From NCBI GenBank assembly GCA_964421865.1, contig CAYQZH010000002.1, forward strand, positions 1 through 51,015: a DNA stretch of 51,015 nucleotides. The letters run 5' to 3'. Under the pieces are notes generated by a model, which had not been told where the DNA came from, ran no database searches, and saw nothing but the letters and a program-made list of their open reading frames with translations. The translations under genes were made by a program, and so were the position numbers. Of the stretch, positions 8,404 through 16,036 are shown one piece after another. Within the stretch, counting starts at the first letter, position 1. Each line of letters begins with the position of its first letter. Origin of the DNA: SBAX01 sp964421865 (GTDB lineage Bacteria > Planctomycetota > Phycisphaerae > UBA1845).

Positions 8404-8997
8404 TCACCAACGACCCTCGCAGATTCCGCACCGCAAGGTCACCACATTCCATGACGGCCGGGAGACAGCCACGGATGTCTTGCCGCATGCCCTGCACCTA
8501 TGCAGGACCTTGCCCCGCAGGCACAGCATGTTCATCACCTGCTGGAGGACCCGCTCGTCCTTGCACAGCAGCTCCTCCGTCTCCTCCACGGCTCGCCGCT
8601 CGGCCTCGATGCCCTCCCATACCTCGCGCTCGAACGCCTCGTCGTCCATTGGATCGCATTCGCCCGTTCTCTCGGCACTCATGCCTTCGCCCTCTGCGGG
8701 TCCGCGGAGCGACTCCAGCAGGGTGTAGGGGTTCGTCCACTCGCACGCCGGGCAGCCAAGCCGGCCCGGCACGCCCGGCCTGTCCAGCATGGCGCGGCAC
8801 TGCGGGCATTGCGCCTCCAGCCGGGCGATGAAATCCCTTCTCGTCTCGCCGTCCCGGCGGTAACGCTGCACGTATTCGATGCCGGCCTTGACCCTCCTGG
8901 CCACATCCTTCCTGGCGCAGGCTCCGCACTGCCAGCTGTCCCGGTCCAGGAGCCTCCTCCCGCACGCGCACCTGCCCGCCATCTCGTTCGCTGTCAT
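8404..8997 (-). CDS. Zinc-ribbon protein with acidic helical linker
   Basis: The start ATG 8995-8997 (MTANEMAGRC) has GGAGGG seven bases upstream; the longer open frame upstream is a low-complexity shadow. The 197-residue product carries cysteine pairs in three places: CACG and CGAC near the N-terminus, CPQC and CPAC in the middle, and CRAC and CGIC at the C-terminus. A charged, glutamate-rich helix lies between the last two. This looks like three zinc ribbons joined by a coiled-coil-like linker. It is convergent with the nuclease gene, 60 bases apart. The function is unknown. Confidence 0.65.
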   Translation of the reverse strand: MTANEMAGRCACGRRLLDRDSWQCGACARKDVARRVKAGIEYVQRYRRDGETRRDFIARLEAQCPQCRAMLDRPGVPGRLGCPACEWTNPYTLLESLRGPAEGEGMSAERTGECDPMDDEAFEREVWEGIEAERRAVEETEELLCKDERVLQQVMNMLCLRGKVLHRCRACGKTSVAVSRPSWNVVTLRCGICEGRW

Positions 8998-9224
8998 CGC
9001 TCGCCCTCCAACATCCTTGTGTCCAGGTTCCGACGGCGACCGCCGCCGCCTCCCCCTTGTTCTATCGCCTGCCTCGGGGTTGCCGCGTTCCGGGCACACG
9101 CCCGTCGCGTGGGGGGAGGCCCGTCGCGGCGGGGGAGATTCCCGGCGTCGGCGAGGCAAGAGAATTAGAGCAGGAAGGCCCCCCGCGCGCCCGCCCGGCC
9201 CCGGACGCCGGGGGAGGCGGCTCC

Positions 9225-9266
9225 GGAGAGGGGGGGACTCCCCCGCAGGGGGAGGCCCGTGGTGGC
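9225..9266. repeat. REP-like hairpin element, copy 2
   Basis: GGAGAGGG is followed by the stem CTCCCCC-GCA-GGGGGAG (9238-9254) and the flank CCCGTGGTGGC. It matches the copy at 5531-5570 in flanks and GCA loop but has different paired arms. A weaker relative of the 3' part lies near 9108-9155. Confidence 0.6.
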
Positions 9267-9487
9267 GGGGGAGTTTTCCCGACGCGGGCGTCCCGGAACG
9301 GCGGTCCGCCCAGGACGCGCGCGGCCCCCGCGAGGGCGTAGGGCGGCGCGACTCTCGGGCGGGCAGGGCAGGCAGCGTGTGGGGGGGCCTTCCGCTCGGG
9401 CGGATCCGCCTCATCCCACGGCGCAGGCGCGGCCCCCCTCCCCCCCCCAAAAAAAAGCGGCCGGCCCCGGTGTATAGGTAGGTAGAG

Positions 9488-9597
9488 GGCGGCCGAGGCG
9501 GCCGTCCGGGGCGAAGGCGACACGGGTCGCCGGATAGAACAGAAATAGGCGGAGGCCGAGGCGGCCTCCGGGGATTGGCGACGTTCGTCGCCGTTGT
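9488..9597 (+). repeat. Two tandem 60-base units, each with two hairpins, in a gene leader
   Basis: Units begin at 9488 and 9548. Each has a first hairpin around GGCC-GAGGC-GGCC (7-bp stem GGAGGCC/GGCCTCC in unit 2), then TCCGGGG, then a second hairpin with arms GGCGAC and GTCGCC (loops differ). They end about 55 bases before the start of the gene at 9652, so they would lie in its leader transcript. Confidence 0.55.
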
Positions 9598-9651
9598 GGC
9601 GGAAGACGAATCGAAAGCTGGCGACGATCATCCTTCATTGGGAGGAGGGAC

Positions 9652-10125
9652 ATGAGGCTCAAGCTGTGTACGAACGGTGAAGTGCTTTGGGGATTGGTCT
9701 GCGGGGACGAACTGCCAGGCGGAGTCGATCACGCCGAGGTGGCCCACTGGTGGCGGGAGGCGGCGATTGCGGTTCTGGACAACGCCGACATCGAGTACGA
9801 CCTGTCGAACTTGGGACTTCACGCTTGGAACGGAGAGAACACGCACACGGAACAGTATGGCGGGCTGATATGGTGGGGCGAACCCACGACCGCCGAACGG
9901 GCCGCAATCGAGCGAGCGTCCGATGCTGCCGCCTGCGCCGTTCGGAGGGAGGCTCTGCTTAGCTACGCCGACGACGTAAGACACTGGACATCCAGTGTGT
10001 CCGATCTGCTCGCGGACGGCGAGAACGGCGCCGATGTCGATCTGGCCGAAGTCCGCGAGCTGCTGGAGCGGGCGCGGAGTGCGCATGCCTCGCTCAGCGA
10101 GATACTCCGCGAAGTCTTGCGCTGA
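9652..10125 (+). CDS. Hypothetical protein
   Basis: The ATG has an excellent ribosome binding site (GGGAGGAGGGAC directly upstream). The 157-residue product has a tryptophan-rich N-terminal half (for example WGLVCGDE, HWWREAA, GLIWWGE) and a helical C-terminal half. No family is recognised and there is no signal peptide or membrane segment. Its leader carries two tandem two-hairpin units, which might control its expression. Confidence 0.7.
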   Translation: MRLKLCTNGEVLWGLVCGDELPGGVDHAEVAHWWREAAIAVLDNADIEYDLSNLGLHAWNGENTHTEQYGGLIWWGEPTTAERAAIERASDAAACAVRREALLSYADDVRHWTSSVSDLLADGENGADVDLAEVRELLERARSAHASLSEILREVLR

Positions 10126-10513
10126 TTGCTGGCGGAGGCGACATCGGTCCGCGGGAGATGGTCTGGGCGTGAATGCTGGGAACAGCCAGAACGACGCACC
10201 GGCGCGCGGAAGGTCGGATGCCGCAGGGTAGCGCGACACGCCGGACGTACGTGCTCGCGGCACGGCGCGACGGGGTGCGGCCAAGGACGTGACACACCGC
10301 GCACACGGCGGCCCAAGGAGGGGCCGCCCCGTCTGCGTGCGTCTCCCCAGCTAAGACGTAGCGAGACATCAGACGGATGGAATCCGGGCGGGTCATGACG
10401 CCGGGTTGGCCCCAGGGCGCGCCTCGGGAGGTCGAGAACCGGGATGCGTCTCGGGGCGAGTGAGACGGCGCCTAGGAGTACTCGAAGTCGTGAGACGGTG
10501 GAGGATGAGAAGA
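10126..10513. other. Intergenic region carrying a duplicated hairpin element
   Basis: No gene is supported. The 76-base element at 10285-10360 recurs at 11809-11884. The rest is featureless GC-rich sequence leading to the next gene. Confidence 0.4.
10285..10360 (+). repeat. 76-base hairpin repeat, copy 1
   Basis: The element is closely similar to 11809-11884. It contains the perfect 8-bp stem GGCGGCCC / GGGCCGCC with the loop AAGGAG, which is itself Shine-Dalgarno-like. It lies about 150 bases before the gene at 10514. Confidence 0.7.
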
Positions 10514-11200
10514 ATGGCAGTGGACGCGGTACTTGAGGGAATCAGACGGGGAACACGGCGGGGCCTCATCCTGGCGCGGAAGCGTCTTGCCGCCTGGTCG
10601 GACGTCGGCGTGCAGGACGCCGACCGGATGGTCTTCGATACTCTTGACGAGATGGTCAGGGAGTTCCTCACACGGGAATCACCGCGCGGGACGCCGTGTG
10701 TTGTCTGCGGTCCGGGCGCCACGCCTCCGTCCCCGCGAGAGTCCACGATGGAACCGCTTTGCCTTGCCTGCCTTCGGCGGCTGCGGCAGGCCTGCGCATC
10801 ATGCGGCGGACGACTCTTCGCGGACTTCGACGGCGTGGGTCTCGAAGCCAGGGTGGGCGCTCCGTTGTACGGCATGTACGGGGAATGGGCATACCACGCT
10901 ACACTCTCCGAGTGGTTGCCGTCGGTCGCGCGCGTCGGCCTCGTGCCGCGGCGACAGCCCCGGGAGCGCGCCGGTGAACGGCGTGGTATCGGGCAGGCGG
11001 GCGTGTTCTTCTGTTGCGACGAGGACAACGCATTGGTGTGGAACGACGCCGTTCTCCGGTTCCCGTGGCCGGAGATGTGGGGCAGGGATCCATACGGTGA
11101 GGGGCAGAACCTCTGGACCGACCGCTGGATTCCGCCGGAGGTGCTTGAGGCCAAGTGCGGCGGGACATGGGTGCCGATCGCGGGGAGGGAGTCGAAGTAA
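10514..11200 (+). CDS. Zinc-ribbon protein with possible ADP-ribosyltransferase-like C-terminal domain
   Basis: The start ATG 10514 (MAVDAVLEGI) has GGAGG nine bases upstream. The 228-residue product has a helical N-terminus and then a cysteine cluster (CVVCG, CLAC, CASCGG, residues about 60-96) likely to bind zinc. The C-terminal half shows the order AYHATLSEW (H128), PSVARVGLVPR, GVFFCCDEDNALVW and WIPPEVLE. That order resembles ART-fold proteins: a histidine in the first strand, a 'GL.P' turn, a 'GVYFT.D...A' strand and a late 'PPE'. The ART assignment is pattern-based inference. Part of the gene (10880-10988) is duplicated downstream. Confidence 0.65.
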   Translation: MAVDAVLEGIRRGTRRGLILARKRLAAWSDVGVQDADRMVFDTLDEMVREFLTRESPRGTPCVVCGPGATPPSPRESTMEPLCLACLRRLRQACASCGGRLFADFDGVGLEARVGAPLYGMYGEWAYHATLSEWLPSVARVGLVPRRQPRERAGERRGIGQAGVFFCCDEDNALVWNDAVLRFPWPEMWGRDPYGEGQNLWTDRWIPPEVLEAKCGGTWVPIAGRESK

Positions 11201-11329
11201 GCAAACGAAAGCGGTGGGCAGGGGCGAGTACCAGCGACGCCGCCGGAATCGAAATCGGCACGAGCGAGAGCGGATGGTAATGTCGAAGATAACAGATTTT
11301 GGAGATTGGGTCTGTTGGCTGCTGGACCC

Positions 11330-11820
11330 GAATGGTGGGTCGGCTTCACTGCGCAGGACCGATCCGCCGTCGGCGGGCAGCACCACCGTGCACACCGGAT
11401 GGGTTCTGAGCGTCTCCCGCACCGTCGCCCAGGAGGTATGCACCTCCTGATCCAGCAGGGTCTTCTCGATCGCCACCAGAAGATGATAAGCCAGCACGCT
11501 CAGAAAGATGTGCGTCTCCACCCGCTCTTCGCGCCGGTGGTGGATGGGACGCATCAACAGCGGGCTCTTCATCGCGCGAAACGCGTTCACCGCCCGCGTA
11601 AGCAACATGCAGAAGCGCCACGCGCAGACAGGGCCGACTCGATCGCCGCCCGGCAGGGGTGCAGCCGGTCGAGATTCCGATAGAGCTAATCCTCACTCAA
11701 AAGCTCGCAGTCGATCCCCAGGAGATCGTCCAGGGCCGTGCTGCGGATCCAGTCCGGCAAGGCCAGTTCACTCGCGGGACACACCAGCCGGTTCATGGCC
11801 ATTACACAGGATGTGACACA
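11330..11820 (-). pseudogene. Decayed IS1634/IS4-type transposase
   Basis: Read leftwards, three pieces in different frames line up as one transposase. NRLVCPASELALPDWIR through LLGIDCELLSED covers 11803-11690. LYRNLDRLHPCRAAIESAL follows after a frameshift (about 11690-11630). ERVETHIFLSVLAYHLLV is in the last piece (about 11600-11350). The DDE catalytic middle between the second and third pieces is missing. 'Y-R-LD', then later 'HIF...LAY', is the known layout of IS1634-family proteins. I see no terminal inverted repeats. It lies between the two copies of a 76-base repeat. Confidence 0.7.
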
Positions 11821-11884
11821 CCGCGCACACGGCGGCCCAAGGAGGGGCCCGCCCCCTTTGCGCGCGTCTCCCCGGCGAAGACGT
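11809..11884 (+). repeat. 76-base hairpin repeat, copy 2
   Basis: Near-identical to 10285-10360 over its length. The stem is slightly degraded (an extra C in the right arm), but the AAGGAG loop is kept. Confidence 0.7.
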
Positions 11885-11885
11885 G

Positions 11886-11993
11886 GGAATGGGCATCCGA
11901 CGCGACACTCGCCGACTGGTCGCCGTCGGTCGCGCGCGTCGGCCTCGGCCCGCGGCGACACCCGCCGGAGCATGGCCGGAAGCCGGTGCGATA
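11886..11993 (+). pseudogene. Partial duplicate of the ART-like gene
   Basis: This stretch copies 10880-10988 and still reads EWASDATLADWSPSVARVG in frame, against EWAYHATLSEWLPSVARVG in the intact gene. It has lost the start, the zinc ribbon, the key histidine (H to D in this copy) and everything after the arginine-rich turn. Most differences are single substitutions that keep the frame, so the copy may have diverged under selection before being truncated. Confidence 0.7.
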
Positions 11994-12218
11994 GAATGGC
12001 GTATGGCGAGGGGGAATCGGAGCTCGACGGGGAGCGGCGGTCCGGCGCGCGGGCGAAGCGTATGTGAGCTCCGGCTCTGGATTTCGGCTCCCGCGAATTG
12101 GGGGAACCGCGCACCGCTCAGGTTTGTCCCTATCCAGATCCAGATCCGGATCTCATCCATCGTTTTCTCCGCTCAATGCAAGAAGAGATCCCTAATACAG
12201 ATCTATGTACTATGGTGT

Positions 12219-12238
12219 TGGCGCTGCCGCGCCAACGC
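12219..12238 (+). promoter_or_regulatory. Leader hairpin before the 328-residue gene
   Basis: GTTGGCGC-TGCC-GCGCCAAC is a perfect 8-bp stem with a 4-base loop. It ends 19 bases before the start codon and just before the AGGAGG ribosome binding site. It could be an mRNA stabiliser or a control hairpin. Confidence 0.5.
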
Positions 12239-12257
12239 CCCAACCAAGGAGGGGCGA

Positions 12258-13244
12258 ATGTACCGTGCCGACTTCGAATCGACCGTGGAGACGCTGGCCG
12301 GAGTCCTGTCCGCGCTGCTGGCCGAGTTGCCGGGGGCGCTTCTCTTCTTCCGCGACTTCCACCGGCACGTCTCGCGGCCCGGCCTGCGCGGGCGGCACGC
12401 GATCGGCATCCCCCAGAAGACCTGGACGTCGTTCTTTGGGGCGTCCACCCGCGTCGGCGGCCGCCCGCTGTACCTGGCCGCGCGCGAGTGGATGACGTGG
12501 CACAGGCACGCCGGCCAGCCCGTCGTCGCCGAGGCCCTGGGCGGGGCCTGCGACAGGGACCGCGGCCTGTGCAAGGCGTACCGCGTGAACCTGCCCTGGT
12601 GCGACGGCGACCCCTTCGTCCGCGTTGAGGAGCTGGTCGAGTGCGACTCCCGCCCTAACGTCGTCAACTGCTTCCGCCTGCTGCGCCCCCGCCTCTTGAG
12701 GGTTCGGCGGCGCGCCGGCGAGTGGATGGGCGAGCGCCGCCAGTGGGAGGACGAGCACTACGAGCAGTTCTCGCGGACGGCGGTCCATGAGGTCTGGCAC
12801 GCGCTCCTCTCGCGGCGCGGGCGGAAGCCGGAGCTGGTCCGCGGGTGGCCGGCCGCGCCCGGCGGGGCGGACATCGCGGCGTGGTGGCCCAGGCTGGTGA
12901 GGCCCGCGCGTGGCAGGCTGGTCAGGCCCCGGCGCGCCGAGCCGGCGGCGCAGGCGCTGCCCGCGGTGCGGGCGGGAAAGCGCTTCGGGCCGATGCCGTC
13001 GCCGCCGTACCTCCTCGTCAACGTCGGTTGGGGCTTGGGGCCGGGCGACGCGAAGCTCGTCGCGCTGAAGGAGGTCGGGTGGATCCGCGGCGCCCAGTGC
13101 GCGGCGCAGCAGTATGTGTGCCTGCGGCGTCCGCCGGCGGACTTCCTCGACCAGGCCCGGGAATGGGGCGTGGACGTGGTCTCGTTTCCGTGGTCCGTGT
13201 CGTCCCGATCGCTGGCAAATCTTGGTCTGGCTGAGCTCGGATGA
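12258..13244 (+). CDS. Hypothetical protein
   Basis: The start ATG 12258 (MYRADFESTV) has AGGAGG five bases upstream. The 328-residue product is rich in W, R and H. It has no signal peptide, no membrane helix and few cysteines. It opens with helical sequence (ETLAGVLSALLAEL) and has an arginine-rich middle around residues 205-235. A compact C-terminal section follows (YLLVNVGWGLGPGDAKLVAL, then WGVDVVSFPW). No family is recognised. A hairpin in the leader and a long stem after the stop mark it as a single transcription unit. Confidence 0.65.
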   Translation: MYRADFESTVETLAGVLSALLAELPGALLFFRDFHRHVSRPGLRGRHAIGIPQKTWTSFFGASTRVGGRPLYLAAREWMTWHRHAGQPVVAEALGGACDRDRGLCKAYRVNLPWCDGDPFVRVEELVECDSRPNVVNCFRLLRPRLLRVRRRAGEWMGERRQWEDEHYEQFSRTAVHEVWHALLSRRGRKPELVRGWPAAPGGADIAAWWPRLVRPARGRLVRPRRAEPAAQALPAVRAGKRFGPMPSPPYLLVNVGWGLGPGDAKLVALKEVGWIRGAQCAAQQYVCLRRPPADFLDQAREWGVDVVSFPWSVSSRSLANLGLAELG

Positions 13245-13396
13245 AGCGCCCGGTCCCGGGGACGCCCAGCCTGTGTGGCGACGGGAGGGAGCCGCGCCCC
13301 CGCAGCGTCCGGCGCCGATGGGATGGACGGGGTGAGTCGCATCCGCCGAATCCCGGCCCGCCGTGCTCGCCGGAGACACTCCGCACCTCGGCGGCG

Positions 13397-13428
13397 TGCG
13401 GGGCGCGGCGTCTTGGCCGCGCCCCGCA
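13397..13428. terminator. Strong hairpin between convergent genes
   Basis: A perfect 13-bp GC stem (TGCGGGGCGCGGC pairing with GCCGCGCCCCGCA) encloses a 6-base loop, GTCTTG. It lies between the stops of the convergent genes at 12258-13244 and 13447-14034, and there is no T-run on either side. It is best read as a bidirectional terminator or mRNA-end hairpin. Confidence 0.65.
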
Positions 13429-13446
13429 GCCCCTCTCGTCCGAAGG

Positions 13447-14034
13447 TCACGCCGCCTCCTGCGCGAAGATCGGGACCAGCAACATGCCGAATCCTGCGGC
13501 GGTCTCGTAGATTCTGCGGAACATGGCGTAGGACAGCCTGCACCAGTCCGCTTCCTCGAGAACCACCGTCGTCCCGGATCGGTTGAGATCACGTCGTTCG
13601 TAGCAGGCTTCCTCGGCCGCCCCGTCGTAGGACAGCGTGACCAACGACCACCGATCCCCCTTCCTCTGGCGTGCCGCCACGGCGAACACCACCGACTTGC
13701 CTTCTCGCAGCAGCAACTCGCCCAGCACGCGAGGTGACGGAAGACGACTCCGCCCGAACTTGTCGATGACTTCCTCACCGTCGTCGCCGATCACGCGGAG
13801 TGCCGGACGGAACCGGCGAGGGTCTTTCAGGAACGACGCCTCGTTCCTCTTCCGCGCCTCGTCGATCCTCCGCATAATGGTGTCGAAAGCACTCTCGTTC
13901 GATTCATCGCTGCCGAACATCAGCCCGTCTCCTTTCTCCCCCGAAGGGGTTGTCCGCGGCATCGCCGCCTGTTCGTTGCTACTCCCCGCGCCCTTCACCA
14001 AACCGCTCACCGAAACCTTCGTCCGAGTTTTCAT
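13447..14034 (-). CDS. Hypothetical protein
   Basis: Two starts are possible. ATG 14034 has GGAGGG seven bases upstream; ATG 13920 (MFGSDESNES) has AAGGAG eight bases upstream. The long form is 195 residues and the short one 157. The conserved-looking part starts at the second ATG: FDTIMRRIDEARKRNEASFL, a central strand-rich section (GKSVVFAVAARQRKG, WSLVTLSYDG) and a helical end. The first 38 residues look disordered, so the internal start may be the true one. The family is unknown. Confidence 0.6.
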   Translation of the reverse strand: MKTRTKVSVSGLVKGAGSSNEQAAMPRTTPSGEKGDGLMFGSDESNESAFDTIMRRIDEARKRNEASFLKDPRRFRPALRVIGDDGEEVIDKFGRSRLPSPRVLGELLLREGKSVVFAVAARQRKGDRWSLVTLSYDGAAEEACYERRDLNRSGTTVVLEEADWCRLSYAMFRRIYETAAGFGMLLVPIFAQEAA

Positions 14035-14554
14035 TGTCAAACCCTCCATATCAAGGCGTTTCGAGCTTCAGCCTGTCCGAGGCTCTACTCCTCATACGCG
14101 GCCCAGCGCGGACGGACAAGGCGGCTGTGGGGGTGTCAAGTGGATGGCACGAGTGCCCCCCTTTCCCCCACGGGGAAGTGGGACAGCGGAATCGCCATTC
14201 CGGCGGCGGAATCGCGGGGATGTCCCATTTCACCGCCGGGAAGTGGGACATCCGGAGTAAGTCCGGTAAGGCCCGCGCTGGGGGCGGAAAGTCGGTTGGC
14301 CCCGCCCCCGAGGCCCGAGACAGGCGCGGGACGGAGCGGCACGGTCGTCTCGTGGCTCTAACGCGGTCCCCAAAGCCGGAGAGGCGGCCGGCTACTTCGC
14401 GGACACCGCCCGCTAGAACTGCATGCGGAGGCGGCTGCGGCTCCCGATCCGCGCGTGACCCGAGCGGGAGATATCGCGACGCGTGTATAGCTCAGTGGCG
14501 AAGGGCGACTCGATGGTAGGCTCGCCCATGAAAAGACGAAAGGGGGAATCGACG
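14035..14554. other. Divergent intergenic region with paired hairpins
   Basis: No gene is supported in this stretch between the divergent starts of the hypothetical gene and the radical SAM gene. It holds the paired hairpins at 14153-14250 and a short GGGCGA/TCGCCC stem near 14505-14528. Confidence 0.4.
14153..14250. repeat. Two related hairpins sharing the arm GGGAAGTGGGACA
   Basis: The arm GGGGAAGTGGGACA at 14172-14185 faces CCTTTCCCC upstream. The second arm, GGGAAGTGGGACA (14238-14250), pairs with TGTCCCATTTC (14221-14231) over 11 bp with one G-T wobble and an 8-base loop. Between them is ATTCCG-GCGG-CGGAAT. The cluster sits in a divergent promoter region and may be regulatory. Confidence 0.5.
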
Positions 14555-15607
14555 ATGAGAACAGGGTTGAGTGGTGGCGGGGACACCGTCCATCTCACTG
14601 AAGGCGAGATGGCGGGGTCACAGGGCGGTGACGCGGTCATGCGGCGACTGGGCGGCGAGGCCGCGCCTCGCGGAAAGGAACGGAACATGGAGGTCATCGA
14701 CTTCGAGAAGAAGGCGGGCATCAGGCCGGCTCCGGCCTTCGCGGAGAAGGGGCTGGCCACCCACTCCTGCAACGTGGGCATCCTGTGCGGACACGGGTGC
14801 CTGTATTGCAGCACGGCGGCGGTGAACAGGCACAGCGTGCGGCGGGTGTGCGACGGCGCGACGCTGCGGATGTCGGACGGCGTGGCGATCCTGGCCGACG
14901 CCGACAAGTTCGTGGCCTCCGTGGACAGGGACGCCGGGCGCATGCAGCCGGGCGTCGTCGAGCTGTGCACGACCGTGGACGCCTGGTCGCCCGAGGCGCA
15001 GGAGCACGACCTCGGCAGGCGGTGCCTCGACGCCATCCTCAAGCACGCTGGATGGACGGTCAGGGTGCTGACGAAGAACGCGGCGGTGGCCAAGGACTTC
15101 GACCTGATCGACAGGCACCGCGACCGCGTGCTGGTGGGGCTGAGCATCACCGCCCCGGCCTCCCTGAGCCGGGTGCTGTCGGTGCTGGAGCCGAACGCAT
15201 CGACCAACCTCGAGCGCATGCAGGCTATGGTCGAAGCCCACGAGCGCGGGCTGCGGACGTTCGGGATGCTGTGCCCGCTGGTCCCCGGCATCATCGGGAC
15301 GGAACACCTGCGTGAGATGGTCGCGTTTGTCCAGTCCGTGGGTGCCGAGGAGATATTCGCCGAGACCCTCAACGCGAGGGGGGCGAATGTGGATGAGTGC
15401 GGCGATGCGCTCGATGCGGCTCGGATCGACTCGAAGGCGTTCAGGGAAGGCATGGGGAGCCGCGACGTCTGGTCGGCGGTGACTCTGGAGTATGCCCGGG
15501 TGATCGCAGGCGCGACCGTCCCGGTCAAATACCTGCAATACCCGACGCGGCTGACGAAACAGGCGCGGGAGATGATGAAGCAATACGAGCATGTGGTGTG
15601 GCTCTAA
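14555..15607 (+). CDS. Radical SAM protein (SPL/photolyase-like type)
   Basis: The product has the radical SAM cluster motif CGHGCLYC (C-x3-C-x2-C, C34, C38 and C41 counted from ATG 14687), which binds a 4Fe-4S cluster and S-adenosylmethionine. The context SCNVGILCGHGCLYC is like the 'N-x-GC-HGC-YCY' of spore photoproduct lyase-type proteins. Later sections fit a partial TIM barrel (VRVLTKNAAVAKDFDLI, VLVGLSITAP, GLRTFGMLCPLVPGI, EEIFAETLN). ATG 14555 has AGGGGG eight bases upstream and gives 350 residues. ATG 14687 with AAAGGAA gives 306 residues and may be the true start. The substrate is unknown; radical SAM proteins of this type are frequent on phage and plasmid DNA. Confidence 0.8.
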   Translation: MRTGLSGGGDTVHLTEGEMAGSQGGDAVMRRLGGEAAPRGKERNMEVIDFEKKAGIRPAPAFAEKGLATHSCNVGILCGHGCLYCSTAAVNRHSVRRVCDGATLRMSDGVAILADADKFVASVDRDAGRMQPGVVELCTTVDAWSPEAQEHDLGRRCLDAILKHAGWTVRVLTKNAAVAKDFDLIDRHRDRVLVGLSITAPASLSRVLSVLEPNASTNLERMQAMVEAHERGLRTFGMLCPLVPGIIGTEHLREMVAFVQSVGAEEIFAETLNARGANVDECGDALDAARIDSKAFREGMGSRDVWSAVTLEYARVIAGATVPVKYLQYPTRLTKQAREMMKQYEHVVWL

Positions 15608-15653
15608 TGATGAAGCGACGGCGATGGGGCCGTCGGAACCGGAGGATAAGAGG

Positions 15654-15968
15654 ATGAAGACGAAGAAGAGTAAGATGACGGACAGCAAACTGATGAAGCT
15701 CGCGGCCAAACACGGCGGCAACTGGATCGGCGACCCCAAGTGGGACGGCGAAACCCGCAAACGGTATTACAGGATGTGCGGGCCGCTCGTCGGGCGGTTC
15801 TACGACGGGGGCTGCTGCTCGGAGCCGGCCTACCAGTCGCAGGTGGTTGCGATGACCCTCCGTCAGTTGGCGAACGCGGGCTTCACGCCGCTGTCGCGCG
15901 TGGACTTCAAGATGTACCCAATACATGGGTGTCCGGCACCAAGAGGAAGTGATGCGGTCAAGCGTTGA
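15654..15968 (+). CDS. Small basic hypothetical protein
   Basis: The start ATG 15654 (MKTKKSKMTD) has GGAGG about nine bases upstream. The 104-residue product has a lysine-rich N-terminus, then KLAAKHGGNWIGDPKW and a GGCC pair near residue 56. It lies 46 bases after the radical SAM gene and probably shares its transcript. Its leader, with the stem GACGGC-GATGGG-GCCGTC, recurs after its own stop at about 15965-15981. The function is unknown. Confidence 0.6.
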   Translation: MKTKKSKMTDSKLMKLAAKHGGNWIGDPKWDGETRKRYYRMCGPLVGRFYDGGCCSEPAYQSQVVAMTLRQLANAGFTPLSRVDFKMYPIHGCPAPRGSDAVKR

Positions 15969-16036
15969 CGGCAATGGGACCGTCGGAACAGGGAGGGAAA
16001 GATGATGAAGACGGATGAAGGTTCGGAGATCGGGAA

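Larger units (their letters stand above)
8998..9651. other. Intergenic region with REP-like and tandem hairpins
   Basis: No gene is supported. The stretch carries the second REP-like hairpin (9225-9266) and two tandem two-hairpin units (9488-9597) directly before the next gene. An A8 run follows a C-tract at 9440-9460. Confidence 0.5.

Noticed and set aside
9440..9475. A-run next to GGCCGGCC read as a Rho-independent terminator
   Set aside because: On the minus strand the T-run follows only a loop-less GGCC/GGCC stem, and no gene ends just before it.
13241..13510. Small plus-strand frame overlapping the stop of the 328-residue gene (ATGA)
   Set aside because: The overlap looks like coupling, but the frame is proline/arginine-rich, passes through the 13-bp terminator-like stem and ends inside the convergent gene.
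12210..13778. Long minus-strand open frame of 522 codons
   Set aside because: It is antisense to the better supported gene at 12258-13244 and crosses the strong hairpin and the next gene's 3' end; composition is shadow-like.
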